Origin: Bettongia penicillata ogilbyi
Lineage: Eukaryota; Chordata; Mammalia; Diprotodontia; Potoroidae
DNA: 64,000 nucleotides
Direction: 5' to 3'
Assembly: GCA_023548195.1 (NCBI GenBank)
Contig: JAJHZJ010000419.1
Location: 1,920,773-1,984,772, forward strand
Part shown: positions 53,601 through 64,000 of the stretch, piece by piece
Numbering within the stretch: the first letter of the stretch is position 1
How the letters are laid out: every line of letters starts with the position of its first letter
Translations under genes and position numbers: made by a program
Notes under the pieces: model-generated
Databases searched by the model: none
Told to the model about the DNA's origin: nothing
Seen by the model: the letters and a program-made list of their open reading frames with translations, nothing else

Positions 53601-54309
53601 GAATTGTGGGTAACGTACCGCAGAGGCTAATCTTTTATAGGAAACACCCAGTAGGCAAACAGTGGTATGAAATACGTTGGTGGCAAAAGTTAATTGCATA
53701 CAGTCTATGAATATGTCACAATTTAAAAACATAAAGCAGCAGTGTAACCAGTTATAATGTAATTACTACTTTTCACCCTTCCCCTATAGTTGTAACATTA
53801 TTTTCTTATTATCACTATTTGTCATTACTTTTGTGGTATCTTGCCACATAATATGCAAAAAATATTCACATTAATGAAGTCCAGTTAGAAGCTGTTAGAA
53901 TATGAAAATCAAAGTACATTAAAAGGAAAAAGTTCTAGAAATATAATGAGATACTATTGCTACTTTTCCATGGCATGGACAAATAAAGTACTGTGAAGTT
54001 TTGTATCTAAATAAAGAACTTGGGAGAAAATAAGTCTGAGTTAAAAGTCCTCCGTTTTTCACAACTATCCACGTTACACCAAAACAATCATTCAATTCAC
54101 TTTTTAATGAATCTGTCAAGCTGTTCCTTTGACCTTATATAAGTAAACAAAACTACTGGTTAATAGTTTGAGACAGAAATCCTGTTTGACTTATGCTCTA
54201 AGGAAGTCAAAGACAGAAAGGTCTCATGTATACCCAAATAATGATTGTGGTATGTTTATTATAGCAGAAAGAAAAATAAACCCCAGAAAAAAATATCCAT
54301 TGATTTACT
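53601..54309. other. no feature seen
   Basis: AT-rich unique-looking DNA. Confidence 0.5.
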
Positions 54310-54560
54310 GATCATATGAATATCAGTCAGCCAATAAGCTTTTTGTATGGGGTGGGGGATTCCCAGGAATTGTGTTAAGCTGGGAGTACAAAGAAAGGCA
54401 AAGCCATCATCCCTGCTCTCAAGGAGCTTCCGTTCTAAGAGGGAAATAACATGTAAACATTTATGTATATGCAAGATAAATGAAGAATAGATAGGTGGTG
54501 ATCACAGAAAGGAAGGCACTCCAAGTTGTGGGTACTGGGAAAGGTCACTTGAAATGAATA
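54310..54560 (-). mobile_element. L2/MIR-type repeat
   Basis: 'gccaataagctttttgtat', 'gaattgtgttaagctgggag', 'tacaaagaaaggcaaagcc' and 'ctgctctcaaggagcttcc' follow the order of 53270-53400. Confidence 0.65.
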
Positions 54561-54689
54561 GATTTGACAATACATTGTATATTTGTGATAAATGTGAATG
54601 AGGGGTCAGAGATGACAGTAATGTTGGAATCCAAGGTAACTAACTGGGAAGGATGGTAATAGTAACAAGAAAGTTGGAAGAGAGATGAG

Positions 54690-54948
54690 GAGATCAAGCA
54701 TTTATTAAGTTCCAGGCAATATGACATATAAAATGCTTTACACATATTATCTCACTTGGTCTTCATAATTATCTTGTGAAGGTGTTATTATTACAACCAT
54801 TGTACAGTTGAATATACTGAAGCAGCTGGAGATCATATGGTGCCTAGGGTCTTAAAAATATTTAGTATCTGAAGCTGGATTTGAACTCTGGTTTCCCAGA
54901 CTCCAGGACCAGCACTTTATCTACTGTACCCTCTATCTGGCTGAAGAA
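54690..54948 (-). mobile_element. MIR/CORE-type SINE
   Basis: 'agcatttattaagttccagg', 'gctttacacatattatctca', 'cttggtcttcataattatc', 'ggatttgaactctggtttcc' and 'cagactccaggaccagcac' give the complete antisense order. Confidence 0.85.
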
Positions 54949-54964
54949 GGGAGGGTTGTAAGAG

Positions 54965-55430
54965 AGAGATAATGAATTGTTTTGTAAAAGAATGCTATTG
55001 TACTATAAAAACTACAAATATAAAGAATTCAGAGTAACATGGGGTATCTTGTATAAAGTGATATGAGTAGAACCAAAGTGAAAATATACATGCCTCAAAT
55101 AATAAATAACAAGCTAAAATTTAATATATAAACAAAATAAAATAATAAGAGCAGTAAAAATGAAACTGCATTTTGTCATCGTAATGACCAGATGAGAAGG
55201 ACCTCCCTCTCTGCTTGGAGAGATGATGAACTGTTGTTTCACTGATTATGAATTATAATTATGAATAACAGATAGAAATGTCAATTACCAGTGATGCACA
55301 TACTGTCAGTCAAATTGCTGAACTTGTTGGTTTCACTTAATTGGTTGTTGTTGTTACAAGGGAAAGGTGAATGAATGATTAGCGATTGGGGTAGAGGGGG
55401 AGGGGAGGAAAGTTGTAACCAGAAAAAAAA
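54965..55430 (+). mobile_element. decayed L1 3' end
   Basis: 'gaatgctattgtactataaa', 'aacatggggtatcttgtata', 'aagtgatatgagtagaacc' and 'ttggagagatgatgaactg' correspond in order to the ORF2 C-terminal/3'UTR region preserved at 61165-61510. Confidence 0.5.
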
Positions 55431-56579
55431 AACTAATGTAGAAATAAATTTTCAGTATATTTTTAAAGCAAATTGTCAAGCATCTCCTTTGATTCTTTTA
55501 ATAATCATACATACTATTGACCGCTTGTTTGAATTTTCTTCTTTTCCATCAGCTGTTCTGGTCTTTCATACACACTTGGCTTAACTTGGATTCAAATTGG
55601 TTAACATCTGTGCGCCTGTTTCTTCATGTATAAATTGTAGAGATTTGTATGAAACTTTAGTATGGCACAGAAGGTAATCTGAAGTGTGATAAATGTTATC
55701 AATAGCATTTTTGCAAGGAGGATATAGATCACAAATGCTTTTAAAATGATTTGTCTTCACAGAAATATTACTTTGATTATATTACTAAGGAACTTAGAAA
55801 CTAGTATTTTAAAGGGAAAATAGCATAAGGCATTAGAGAATAGCCTTATGTTCAGAGAAGTCCAACATGTAGCTCATTAAACTATTTTCTGGGATGGAAA
55901 GGAATCACTTCAAGGACTGAATAATTTTTATTTTTACTTTGCCTGATGACTCATTGAAGAAAGGCATTCTTCAGACTGATGGATAGTGACAATGTAAAAC
56001 CATTGAAATTGCAAGTGTATTATTGTTCAAATAATAAAAAAGTTGTAAACTATTGACCTTTTCCAGATACTCTTACTAGATTTTTTTTTTCATATCAAGC
56101 TGTCCAAGAGAAATGCCAGAAACCAAGAATTCGTAATCCTATGGAATTGCAAAGTGTAATGGCACTTCTGGAACGTGATTAAGATAGAAATAGAAGGGGC
56201 ATAAACATCACATTGTGACCTTCTTTCCCCTCACCTCTTTTGATCATTAGAGTTTATAAATAAGATAACTGAATGCCCACTTCCTCCAGCCCTTTGCACT
56301 TCTCTCTAAAAAAAAACAAAATAAAGACTAAGAAGGCAGGTTAGAAAGTACTTGATGCATACAGATATTAATCCAAAAAATAGAATCAGTGTTCCAAAAA
56401 GTCACAATAAGCATCTTGCACATATTATGCGTACCACCACCTCAATTTATCTTGCCAATGATAATTCAGCAATAAACGTTGTTATTACCCAATGTCAAGA
56501 TCTGTTCTTAAGTGGAAGCCTCTATCTTTCCCAGCCCTACAGAAAAACAAGGAAGATATAAACTAAAAAAGGCTACATA
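55431..56579. other. no gene seen
   Basis: No recognisable repeat or exon. The short plus-strand frame at 56352-56561 shows no domain. Confidence 0.45.
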
Positions 56580-56715
56580 AGCATTTAATTTATTCTCCCC
56601 CATTTTATAGATGAGTATCTTGGCTCTGGAGAGATGAAATTACTTATCCAATGTCATACAATGTGTTACTGACAGAGTTGTGGCCAGATCTTAAGTTTCT
56701 TGATGCCAGATCCTA
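56580..56715 (-). mobile_element. MIR-type SINE remnant
   Basis: 'cccccattttatagatgagt', 'gaaattacttatccaatgtc' and 'cagagttgtggccagatct' are in antisense order. Confidence 0.65.
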
Positions 56716-57664
56716 TTTTCTCTATGATAATATGGTTTTCCAACTTCATTCTCCAACTACCCCACAAAACTAAAAATAACAAAAGAAAGAAATAAAAATC
56801 CACTCTTTGTTTTGGGAGAAGCCCAGTTAGATTTAAAGGGAAGCAGTAAAATATGCTGCAGCTTCAAGCAATGGTGCAGATCAACTGTTGTCTTTTCTCC
56901 TTGCCTTGCCCTTTCTCTTGGGGAGATAAATAATACCTAGCAGCCTCACTTGCCACAAAAATGCCCTGTTGCAGTCAATGAAAGGAAGAAAGAAAGATGC
57001 CAGCATGATGTGGGTTGCTTTATTTTGTCTTTCTGTGGCTTTTTTTTTTGGCAGGTGGTGGTGTTAGAGAAGGGATTTTGTTAATTGCAGTGTTACATGG
57101 TTTAACTGAATTTCCTAAGGTTTCCATCATTACTTAGATGATAAATCTCATCAACTGATCCACTCCCCCTCCTCAGAAAGGAAACCTGGAAAACTAGTGT
57201 TTTAGAAAGACCCTAATAGTAAAGAAAAAGGTCAATAAAAGATTATGATACAAAAACACTGAAAACATTTCATTGATTTAAATATTCATTCAAATATTAA
57301 AGTGGTATCTATTGATTCAGCCATTTTTTCAGGAATGGATGCCAACAATCCATTCATTTGTGAATAGCATAGCATTGAATAAGGGTTCCAAAAGAGTGAG
57401 AATTATAGTTCCTATAATAGAGGGTATACAATTAATCCCCACCCCCATTTTCCCAAAAATTTTTTGAGATTTTCATTGATTTCTACAGATTTTTGCTACT
57501 TCAATCTACTAACCAGCAACAAGAAGAAATGCTTTAAGCAGCTCTTTAGCCCTATGTTAACTCTGTGGGAGGAGAGAGCCAGAAGAAATGTGAATGGGGT
57601 TCCTTCTTGAACCCATTATTTCTCAAAACTGTGTTCCATTTGGGATCTCACTCTACCATATCTT
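56716..57664. other. no feature seen
   Basis: 56860-57050 is less AT-rich and repeat-free ('gatcaactgttgtcttttct', 'cagcctcacttgccacaaaa'). It might be a conserved noncoding block, but I have no evidence beyond the absence of repeats. Confidence 0.3.
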
Positions 57665-57903
57665 GTGTAGGATTGGAGTCAGATAATATAGTGTAAAGAT
57701 CACAACTTCCAAAGATGTTTCTGAGAACCTTTATTGATCCATGTGATTTTGTATACTTGCAGTGGCCTCAGTTTACTAAATACTAAAATGGAGATAATAA
57801 AATCATCTGCCTTCTAGTGGTGTTGTGAGATTCAAATGAGATATTATTTGTAAAGTGCTTAGCATAATGCCTGGCCCACAACAGGCTGTTAATAAATGCT
57901 TGT
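57665..57903 (+). mobile_element. MIR/CORE-type SINE with L2-like tail
   Basis: 'gtggcctcagtttactaaat', 'actaaaatggagataataaa', 'tggtgttgtgagattcaaat', 'gagatattatttgtaaagtg' and 'cttagcataatgcctggccc', then 'taataaatgcttgtt'. The order is complete to the 3' end. Confidence 0.85.
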
Positions 57904-58484
57904 TCTTTCTCCCCTTCCATTATAGAAGCAAGGACACATAGAACTTCTTCTGCCCTTTTTCCTTCTGATGCAACTTTCTATCCAGTTCTTCCCCATACCA
58001 TCCCATTGCCTCACTCCTAAAAGACCTCGTAACTGCAAACTCCTAGAACTATGCAGGGAATAAATGATTTTAAGTTTTAATGATAGTGTAATTTCTTTTG
58101 TGGTCATTTTCCCTTCCCATGAATTACAGTTTCCCTTTATCTCTTAGCAATAGCCATAAATCTCCCTTATTGTTGTCTTTTCCATATTTATTTCCTTTCA
58201 TTGTTGTCATTTCCCTGGATTTGAGGGAATGAGACTGGAAACACAATTAGTTTTTCTTACTCATTCCTTTATGTTTACCAGTAAATGCTCTCTAAATGGA
58301 TGTTTATGTGATAAAGGTTAACCTACCTAACCCTCCCTTTTCCCAAAAAAGAGGTGAAAGTGGAGCCCAAGACATAATTTGTGAATTTAAATGGGATTTA
58401 CTGAAATACATAGCATTGCCGATCAGGTCCCAAGAATATGGAAAGAGGTGCTGGAATTACATTGTCTCCACTGTTGCCTCCTGG
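57904..58484. other. no feature seen
   Basis: Pyrimidine-rich flank after the SINE, no repeat recognised. The 96-residue frame at 58296-58586 runs into the next SINE and has no domain. Confidence 0.45.
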
Positions 58485-58592
58485 TATATAATGGGACTTG
58501 CCCAGATTCATAGAGTCAGTAAGTGTTTAAAGCTAGATTTGAACATAGGTCTTCCTAAGCCCAAGTCCTACAATCTTACCCACTAAGAATGC
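58485..58592 (-). mobile_element. SINE head fragment
   Basis: 'aatgggacttgcccagattc', 'atagagtcagtaagtgttta', 'tagatttgaacataggtct' and 'tcctaagcccaagtcctac' are in antisense order. Confidence 0.75.
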
Positions 58593-59194
58593 TCTTTCTC
58601 TTAAGACTACAACCCAAGATCAAAGAATATGTATAGAGGCAAATGAACTAATAAGAATAAATATCAAAGGATATATCATATGATCTTGATCTCAGTGAAA
58701 AACTAAGGTCATCCTTCCAAGAGTTGGAAGTGCTAAAAAATGAAGAATGAATTACAGACATCTTTCTTTAGCTAGTATCGTTCTGCCCTACATTGACATA
58801 GACAGATATGTAAGATAGACAGAGTTCCTAATTTCTAAGACAATGATTTTCAGTCTAGTTTTGACTTAATATAGCATTTTTGCTTGAATATGTAACATTT
58901 CTTCCTATTAAAATGGATGCATGTACATATTAAAATTTTAAGCATATTATTACTATGAGTTGCCATTTATTTTGGAAAGTTTGAAATATCTACTTAAGAT
59001 AATTGGTAATAACCTGGGGTGTCACATTTACACATGTGTACACAAACAGGTAACGACAGCTGTAGGAACTTAAGGGAGAAGTTTAGTTGGTATAGTTACA
59101 GAAACAAATATAAGAAAAGCATATCTTTAAATAATAGGTTTTGTTATTTAAATGGCAAAAGTGAGCATTACTTGTATAGTTGAAAAAAAAAACC
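58593..59194. other. no feature seen
   Basis: AT-rich unique-looking DNA. Confidence 0.5.
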
Positions 59195-59320
59195 ACTTGG
59201 ATTTGGAATCAGATCAGGCTTTAAGTTCTGGTGCAGCTATGTTTTACCTGTGTGACCTTTGGTGAATCAAAATTTCATTCCTTTCTGGAGTCTTATTTCC
59301 ATGCTTTAATGCTTCAAAAT
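59195..59320 (+). mobile_element. tRNA-headed SINE remnant
   Basis: 'ttggatttggaatcagatca', 'ggctttaagttctggtgcag' and 'acctgtgtgacctttggtg' are in head-to-core order. Confidence 0.65.
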
Positions 59321-59334
59321 CATTCTCAATTGTC

Positions 59335-59425
59335 CAATCAACAACATTGATTAAGTGCCTACTATTTACCATAATTTTTCTACGCTCTTGGAATATAAAG
59401 GCAAAAATCAAGTAGTTCTTTTTTT
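59335..59425 (-). mobile_element. L2/MIR-type 3'-end fragment
   Basis: 'acattgattaagtgcctact', 'atttaccataatttttctac' and 'ttggaatataaaggcaaa' match the start of the minus-strand L2-type unit. Confidence 0.55.
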
Positions 59426-60079
59426 TCCCCCTTGTCTAGAATTGCCTATAAGAAAACCTCCAAAACGGTTCATGTAATCTGTGTCTACCTCTCCATACCC
59501 AAACACAGCTAAACAAATCTCTTCATCCTGCAGAAGCACTGGAGGTAACAAAGCAGATGGTCTATAGGATAGACTTTATTCCATTCCACAGAAAACACAT
59601 AAAACAAAGACAATAAACTGTGAATACAATTCCATTCCTTTTCCAATAAGTCTCATCTTTTCCCTCAGAACCCTATGGAGTCTCCTAGATCCACAATGCT
59701 ATTTGTATTCCCTTGGAAGGATAAAAACTTTGAGAGACATTATGAGGAATGCCTCTCTTACTGCAGTTATAAATATAGGCCTATAGTATTCTTTTATTGC
59801 TGTAAGGGCTTTATGAGAGGATTGCAATATCTTTTTTAAGACATTCCCACTCTTTCCATAGGAATATATCATCAATGGCCCAAACAAAAATCACTGCGTA
59901 TATTTATCAACATAATGAGAAAACTTCCCTGATAACTCCCTACTCAAGAATCCAAAGCTAACTTCTCCCCAAATCCTAAATCACTCTTTGTAGTAAGTTG
60001 GGCACTAATATTTTCTACAGCAGCCAGGTATCGAGTAGTAGGTAACCAATATTCTAAAACAGATAGATTTGAGAAGTGG
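59426..60079. other. no feature seen
   Basis: No recognised repeat or exon. Confidence 0.5.
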
Positions 60080-60265
60080 GAAAAGTACCTGATTTGTAGT
60101 CAGTAGAATTTCATGTGTGGATCTAGCCTCTGCCACTTCCCAGTTGTTTTAACGAGTTTTGAGTCAAATGGGCAACATCACAAGTGTAGGACCTCAGAGG
60201 TGTGCGTGTTGTAGTGGACAGAAATTAAGTGTTGGAGTCCAGCAGATCTGAATGGAAATATACCA
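60080..60265 (+). mobile_element. two adjacent SINE head fragments
   Basis: The first (60080-60205) reads 'cctgatttgtagtcagtaga', 'gatctagcctctgccacttc' and 'gagtcaaatgggcaacatc'. The second (60210-60265) restarts with 'ttgtagtggacagaaattaa' and 'ttggagtccagcagatctg'. Both are decayed. Confidence 0.5.
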
Positions 60266-60599
60266 GTCTTAACATTCTGATTCCAGTCATGATGACCACT
60301 TTGTTTAAGCTCTCAGGATCCCCAAGAAAATCTCTAAGACTATGCATGGCAGACTTGTTGCTGACCTGAATTAGTACAGGGAGTTTCACCAGGACTTCCC
60401 TGTGGCAATGAAATCACATCTTTTGATGCCCTCCCCTCTTATAATCACCCATCCCATATGCTCTTTTTTGTGAGAATCAGTGAGATGGTTTATGTTTTAT
60501 GCTTTGAAACTTCTAAAGCATGATATTTTCATCTATTATAATAATCATCTACTCAGCGAACATGAAACAGAGAGCAAATAGTGAAAGTAGCCCTTTTAA
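60266..60599. other. no feature seen
   Basis: Unassigned DNA. Confidence 0.5.
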
Positions 60600-61030
60600 T
60601 AGATAATAAATCAATCAATTTCTATTTATTAGGTGTTTGTTTTGTGCTAGGCTCTAAACTAGGCAATGAGGATACCAGTATGAGGAATATAACAATCCCA
60701 TCTTCATGAGGACCTTAGATTTAAATGGGAGAGACAGCAAGTACATATAAAATCTATGAAGTATAAATATAAAGTTAATAAATACAAATATATGTAAAGA
60801 AGTTTAAATACTATGTAGAGAAAGAGGGCATTAGCAATTGGGTGAATCAGGAAAGGCCTCTTGCAGATGCTACCTGATGCTACATCTTAAAGGAAAAGAA
60901 GAACTCTATGAGACAGAATTAAGGAGGGAGTGCATTCCAGGCATAGGCACTGAGCAGTGAAGACAGGGTAGGAGAGATGGAGTGTGTAAGGATTAGAGAG
61001 AAGGTCAATTTGTCTGGATGAAGGACTGCA
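60600..61030 (-). mobile_element. L2/MIR-type repeat, long copy
   Basis: 'caatcaatttctatttatta', 'ggtgtttgttttgtgctagg', 'ttcatgaggaccttagattt', 'gggtgaatcaggaaaggcct', 'aggagggagtgcattccag' and 'gcataggcactgagcagtg', ending 'aggtcaatttgtctgg'. It is the longest plus-strand-readable reverse complement of this family in the window. Confidence 0.65.
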
Positions 61031-61034
61031 GGAG

Positions 61035-61086
61035 TCTTCTGAATTCTACCTGCTGCTCATTTCTTATAGTACAATAGTATTTTCTC
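61035..61086 (-). mobile_element. inverted L1 ORF2 fragment beside an L1 3' end
   Basis: 'tcttctgaattctacctgct', 'gctcatttcttatagtacaa' and 'tagtatttt' are the reverse complement of the L1 segment that opens the next feature (gctataagaaaggactagca, ggcagaattcag). They also match L1-A at about 30565-30610. Confidence 0.6.
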
Positions 61087-61164
61087 TTCTGTTTTTAAAA
61101 TACAAAAAACAAAAACACAAAAACCTTATACTGGCTGCTCTCAATTTATCTTTCAATCTCCCTC

Positions 61165-61515
61165 CTTGTGCTATAAGAAAGGACTAGCAGGCAGAATTCA
61201 GAAAAGACTTACATGAACTGATGCTGAGTGAAGTGAGTAGAACCAGGAGAACATTGTACATAGCAACAGCCGCGTTGTGTGATGAATGACTTTAATAGAC
61301 TTGCCTTTTTTCAGAGATGCAAGGACCTGGAACAACTCCAAAGAATCATGGTGGAAAATGCCATCTACATGCAGCGAAAGAAACATGGAGTCTGAATGAA
61401 GATCAAAGCATACTATTTGCTCTCTTTTTGGGTTTGCTATTGCTTTTTCTGTCTCATGGTTCCTCCTACTCATCATAATTTTTCTATACAATATGAATAA
61501 TATTTTAAAAAAAGC
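61165..61515 (+). mobile_element. 5'-truncated L1, ORF2 C-terminus and 3'UTR
   Basis: Plus-strand L1 end: 'gacttacatgaactgatgct', 'gagtgaagtgagtagaacca', 'ggagaacattgtacatagca', 'gaaaatgccatctacatgca', 'tctgaatgaagatcaaagca', closing with 'aatattttaaaaaaagcta'. The translated part holds ELMLSEVSRTRRTLYIAT, homologous to the C-terminal end of L1-A ORF2. The 97-residue minus-strand frame across it is antisense. Confidence 0.8.
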
Positions 61516-62399
61516 TAAACAGAAAATTAAGGCAAGGCTGTCTCCCTACCCTATACCCTCGCATCCAGGTGGGGGTCCAAAAATTAGAAAAATAGCTCTA
61601 GATTTGTCATTTTTATTGGGTTGGGAAAGAGAAACAATTCTCCTGTTGGCCCAAACAAGACATCTTTACTATTGTTAATTTACCGGAGCCTTAGAGATCT
61701 GGGAGTAACAACAGGAATTGAAGATGTGGGGAACTTTAATATGATCACTCCTGCCCTGGCAGATGTCATTAGACCGCCAATCAGATGCCAGAATCTTCTT
61801 TAGCAGCTCTGATGTAGTGTTTATAGACCTCTCTACTCTCTTCTCATTGCTTCTGGATTTAATAATTCATAAAATTATGTCCTGTATTATCTAATAGTTT
61901 ACTAAACTACAAACTCATTTTCATCATTGAATGATGTATAGCATTTTACTTTCTAAGTCCTATTTTCATGCCCTAGTGTCTTAAAAACAAAGCTTTTAGA
62001 ATGTAGGTATAACCTGGTCCTATTAAGGTGAAAGGATTTACAGAATGAACCTGGGATTTTGTGTATTTTTCTATGATCTACTCAGCTAAACACAGAGAAG
62101 CATCACAAAATGTTTGGCAAGTAGGTAATGGACTTGTTTTTGGGTGCAACCTCACATGAAACTATGTACTAACATGTGGAAAGTGTCAAAAGCTGTATCA
62201 TTGGGGAGAATATCTGCAACAATGGACTCCAAGATCTACGAAGTATTAAAGTAAAAGTGTTTTTTTTTAAATTCTTTCTCCTAAAATACTCTGTTCATTT
62301 CAGTTATATCATTTTGTCATGTTGCCTTGGAGAACTGGTGGTGGTAGGGGAAAAGTTTCTGAACATTTTGCATTTTGTGAAAGATCTACTTTACTTATA
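61516..62399. other. no gene seen
   Basis: No recognised repeat. Short frames at 61493-61803 and 62176-62400 show no domain. Confidence 0.45.
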
Positions 62400-62545
62400 G
62401 GATAAGCCCAGGGCGAGAAAAGACCTTGAGGGCCATATATTTTCAACCCTCTCATTTTCTAGGCAAGGAAACTGAGGTCCAAGGAAGTGCAAGAAATGGT
62501 ATTTGAAACCAGGTCCTCTGACTGGAAAGTCAAGTGGTTTTCCTT
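62400..62545 (-). mobile_element. CORE/MIR-type SINE remnant
   Basis: 'gagaaaagaccttgagggcc', 'aaccctctcattttctagg', 'caaggaaactgaggtccaag' and 'aaaccaggtcctctgactgg' are in antisense order. Confidence 0.7.
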
Positions 62546-64000
62546 GACAAAACCTATATTGCAGTTACCACTGGGGTATAGTGCCAGGATTAACGAGGAG
62601 CCAAACTTCAACTGTTTAGGTCCAATACTTCCTCCCCACTCATAAAGCTATAAATGAACTGTTTTGGGCAGAGGTGCATTTTTAAAAAGTGGAATGAAAC
62701 TGAGTCATTTGGTTTTGTGACATATATTAAAAGACCTGATTAGAAATGAAATGTCCTTGAAGCCTGTGTTTTGCCAGGGCAGGATTATTGAACAAGGCAT
62801 CAAGTCTATTTTAGAGAATTTCAGTTAGAAACCAGAATAAAGACATAAAATTTGGGAGGAATAGAATATTGTAAGCTAAACTAAAAAATACGTTGTTTTA
62901 AACTCAGTGGATACCAATAAAGTTGCAGGAATTACAACTGAAAAGACCAAAGTCAACTCTTTCATGAAACTAGCAAAAAGATGTTACTTTAACTTTGGGG
63001 CAGTGTTACAGTGATATGTTTGTGTCTGTGTGTGTGTGTATAAACATTGTTTCTATAAAGCATTGATTATCCTTTAGGAATTCTGAAGTTGTAAAATATT
63101 TTAAGGGAAGTTTATAGTTCTGATATCAAACTAACACCACCTTCCTCTGTATTAATAGAGGTGGCATGTATAAATTGATTGTTTGACAGGTTTATCCCAT
63201 GAATATGGGATCAAGCATGAAAACACTTGATATTAGGAATTATAGTTTGCTAATACTGGAATTGCTCCAGATATTTCTCCAAAGTTAATGGATATTACAC
63301 TAAATCCAATACTGCTTTAGGCATATGCCTACTAAAATTCGACATCAGATAATAAATTTAAATTTATTTCATTTTATTATTTGATTCTGTTCCCACAATG
63401 GTTCAGTGAGTTTATCAACACACTTCTCATTGCTTTCATATGGTTATACTATTGTTTGTGTATGCATAGCTGCTTACAACTTTTAAGTAGTCATGTATAG
63501 ATATATACTTAATAGACTGGCTTGTTCACACCAATCTATCCTCACACTGATAGAGATTCTTAGAGAAGGACCACCAGCTAGAGGTTACAATAAAATTCTC
63601 TTAAGATTCTAAGCATAACCCTCTTCTGAGGAATTATGCTTTCCCTACTTTCTACTTTAGGTTCTGATTCCTAACTGGTGCCCTTCCATTTATGCACCTA
63701 ACCATTCACAATGATGAAAAATTTAGGTTAATATGTATAATACAAAATTCATAATGAGTGCATATGTTTATATTAAATATAATATACCCCAATCTAATAG
63801 GTTAAATATGACATAATCAAATAGCTGAAAACTAGAGTAAGATTTTTGAAGGACACACTATGAAGATCCATTTACTAAGCAATAAATCAAAAGAAGCAAT
63901 AACATCAAAGGTATCATTATTAAAGCAGATTCATAAAAAACTTATTAGCTTATAATTAATTTATTAATTACAGTTCACATATTAACTTGCATCACACTAT
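62546..64000. other. no gene seen; short (TG)n at 63025-63041
   Basis: AT-rich unique-looking DNA to the window end, with one short TG run. No exon, RNA gene or repeat family is recognised. Confidence 0.5.

Noticed and set aside
1..64000. tRNA, snRNA or rRNA genes
   Set aside because: I looked for tRNA cloverleaf features and U6/5S-like motifs; the only tRNA-like sequences are SINE heads with the internal promoter boxes but no functional cloverleaf.

Overview
The window looks like metatherian (marsupial) nuclear DNA. It is AT-rich and carries tRNA-headed SINEs whose body ends in a BovB/RTE-like tail, a second tRNA-headed SINE ending in GAAGGACAAACA, many MIR/L2-type remnants, and degenerate L1 and half-L1 (HAL1-like) elements with a marsupial-type 3' tail. 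I found no host protein-coding exon, no structural RNA gene, no CRISPR array and no prokaryotic or viral gene. It reads as an intergenic or intronic gene desert built from interspersed repeats. The species cannot be fixed from the sequence. All family names are recognition from memory and were not checked against a library.

Layout. 1-21.8 kb: mostly unique-looking AT-rich DNA with scattered old SINEs and L2/MIR tails, a (CTAT)n tract at 0.9 kb, a (TA)n tract at 10.6 kb, a mariner-type MITE at 5.5 kb, a 5'-inverted SINE at 5.05 kb and a SINE nested in a SINE at 7.2-7.7 kb. 21.85-24.6 kb: a HAL1-like element on the minus strand (HAL1-1). 24.6-30.1 kb: sparse SINEs. 30.1-37.0 kb: a minus-strand L1 block made of two overlapping partial L1s (L1-A with ORF2 RT and C-terminus; L1-B with 5'UTR, ORF1, long spacer, EN and part of RT). 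37.75-43.46 kb: two full-length minus-strand HAL1-like elements (HAL1-2, HAL1-3), each with its own target-site duplication, about 130 bp apart. 45.8-50.35 kb: an old minus-strand L1 fragment (L1-C) split by a plus-strand HAL1-like element (HAL1-4) with a 13-bp duplication. 50.35-51.48 kb: a decayed RTE-type reverse transcriptase on the minus strand. 51.5-64 kb: unique-looking DNA with old SINE/L2 pieces and two L1 3' ends.

The best-supported biology is retrotransposon biology. The four half-L1s keep 5'UTR, ORF1 and L1-type 3' tail but have no ORF2, so they must have been moved by L1 ORF2p in trans. ORF1 is broken in every copy. In three of the four copies, and in L1-B, the same codon (a CpG-containing Arg codon at the RRM/C-terminal boundary) reads TGA. 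I did not find evidence of an undescribed biological system. The most useful leads are the HAL1 structure and its derivation from the L1 inter-ORF spacer, the 5'UTR monomer array of HAL1-4, the recurrent TGA, and the twin-priming-like SINE.
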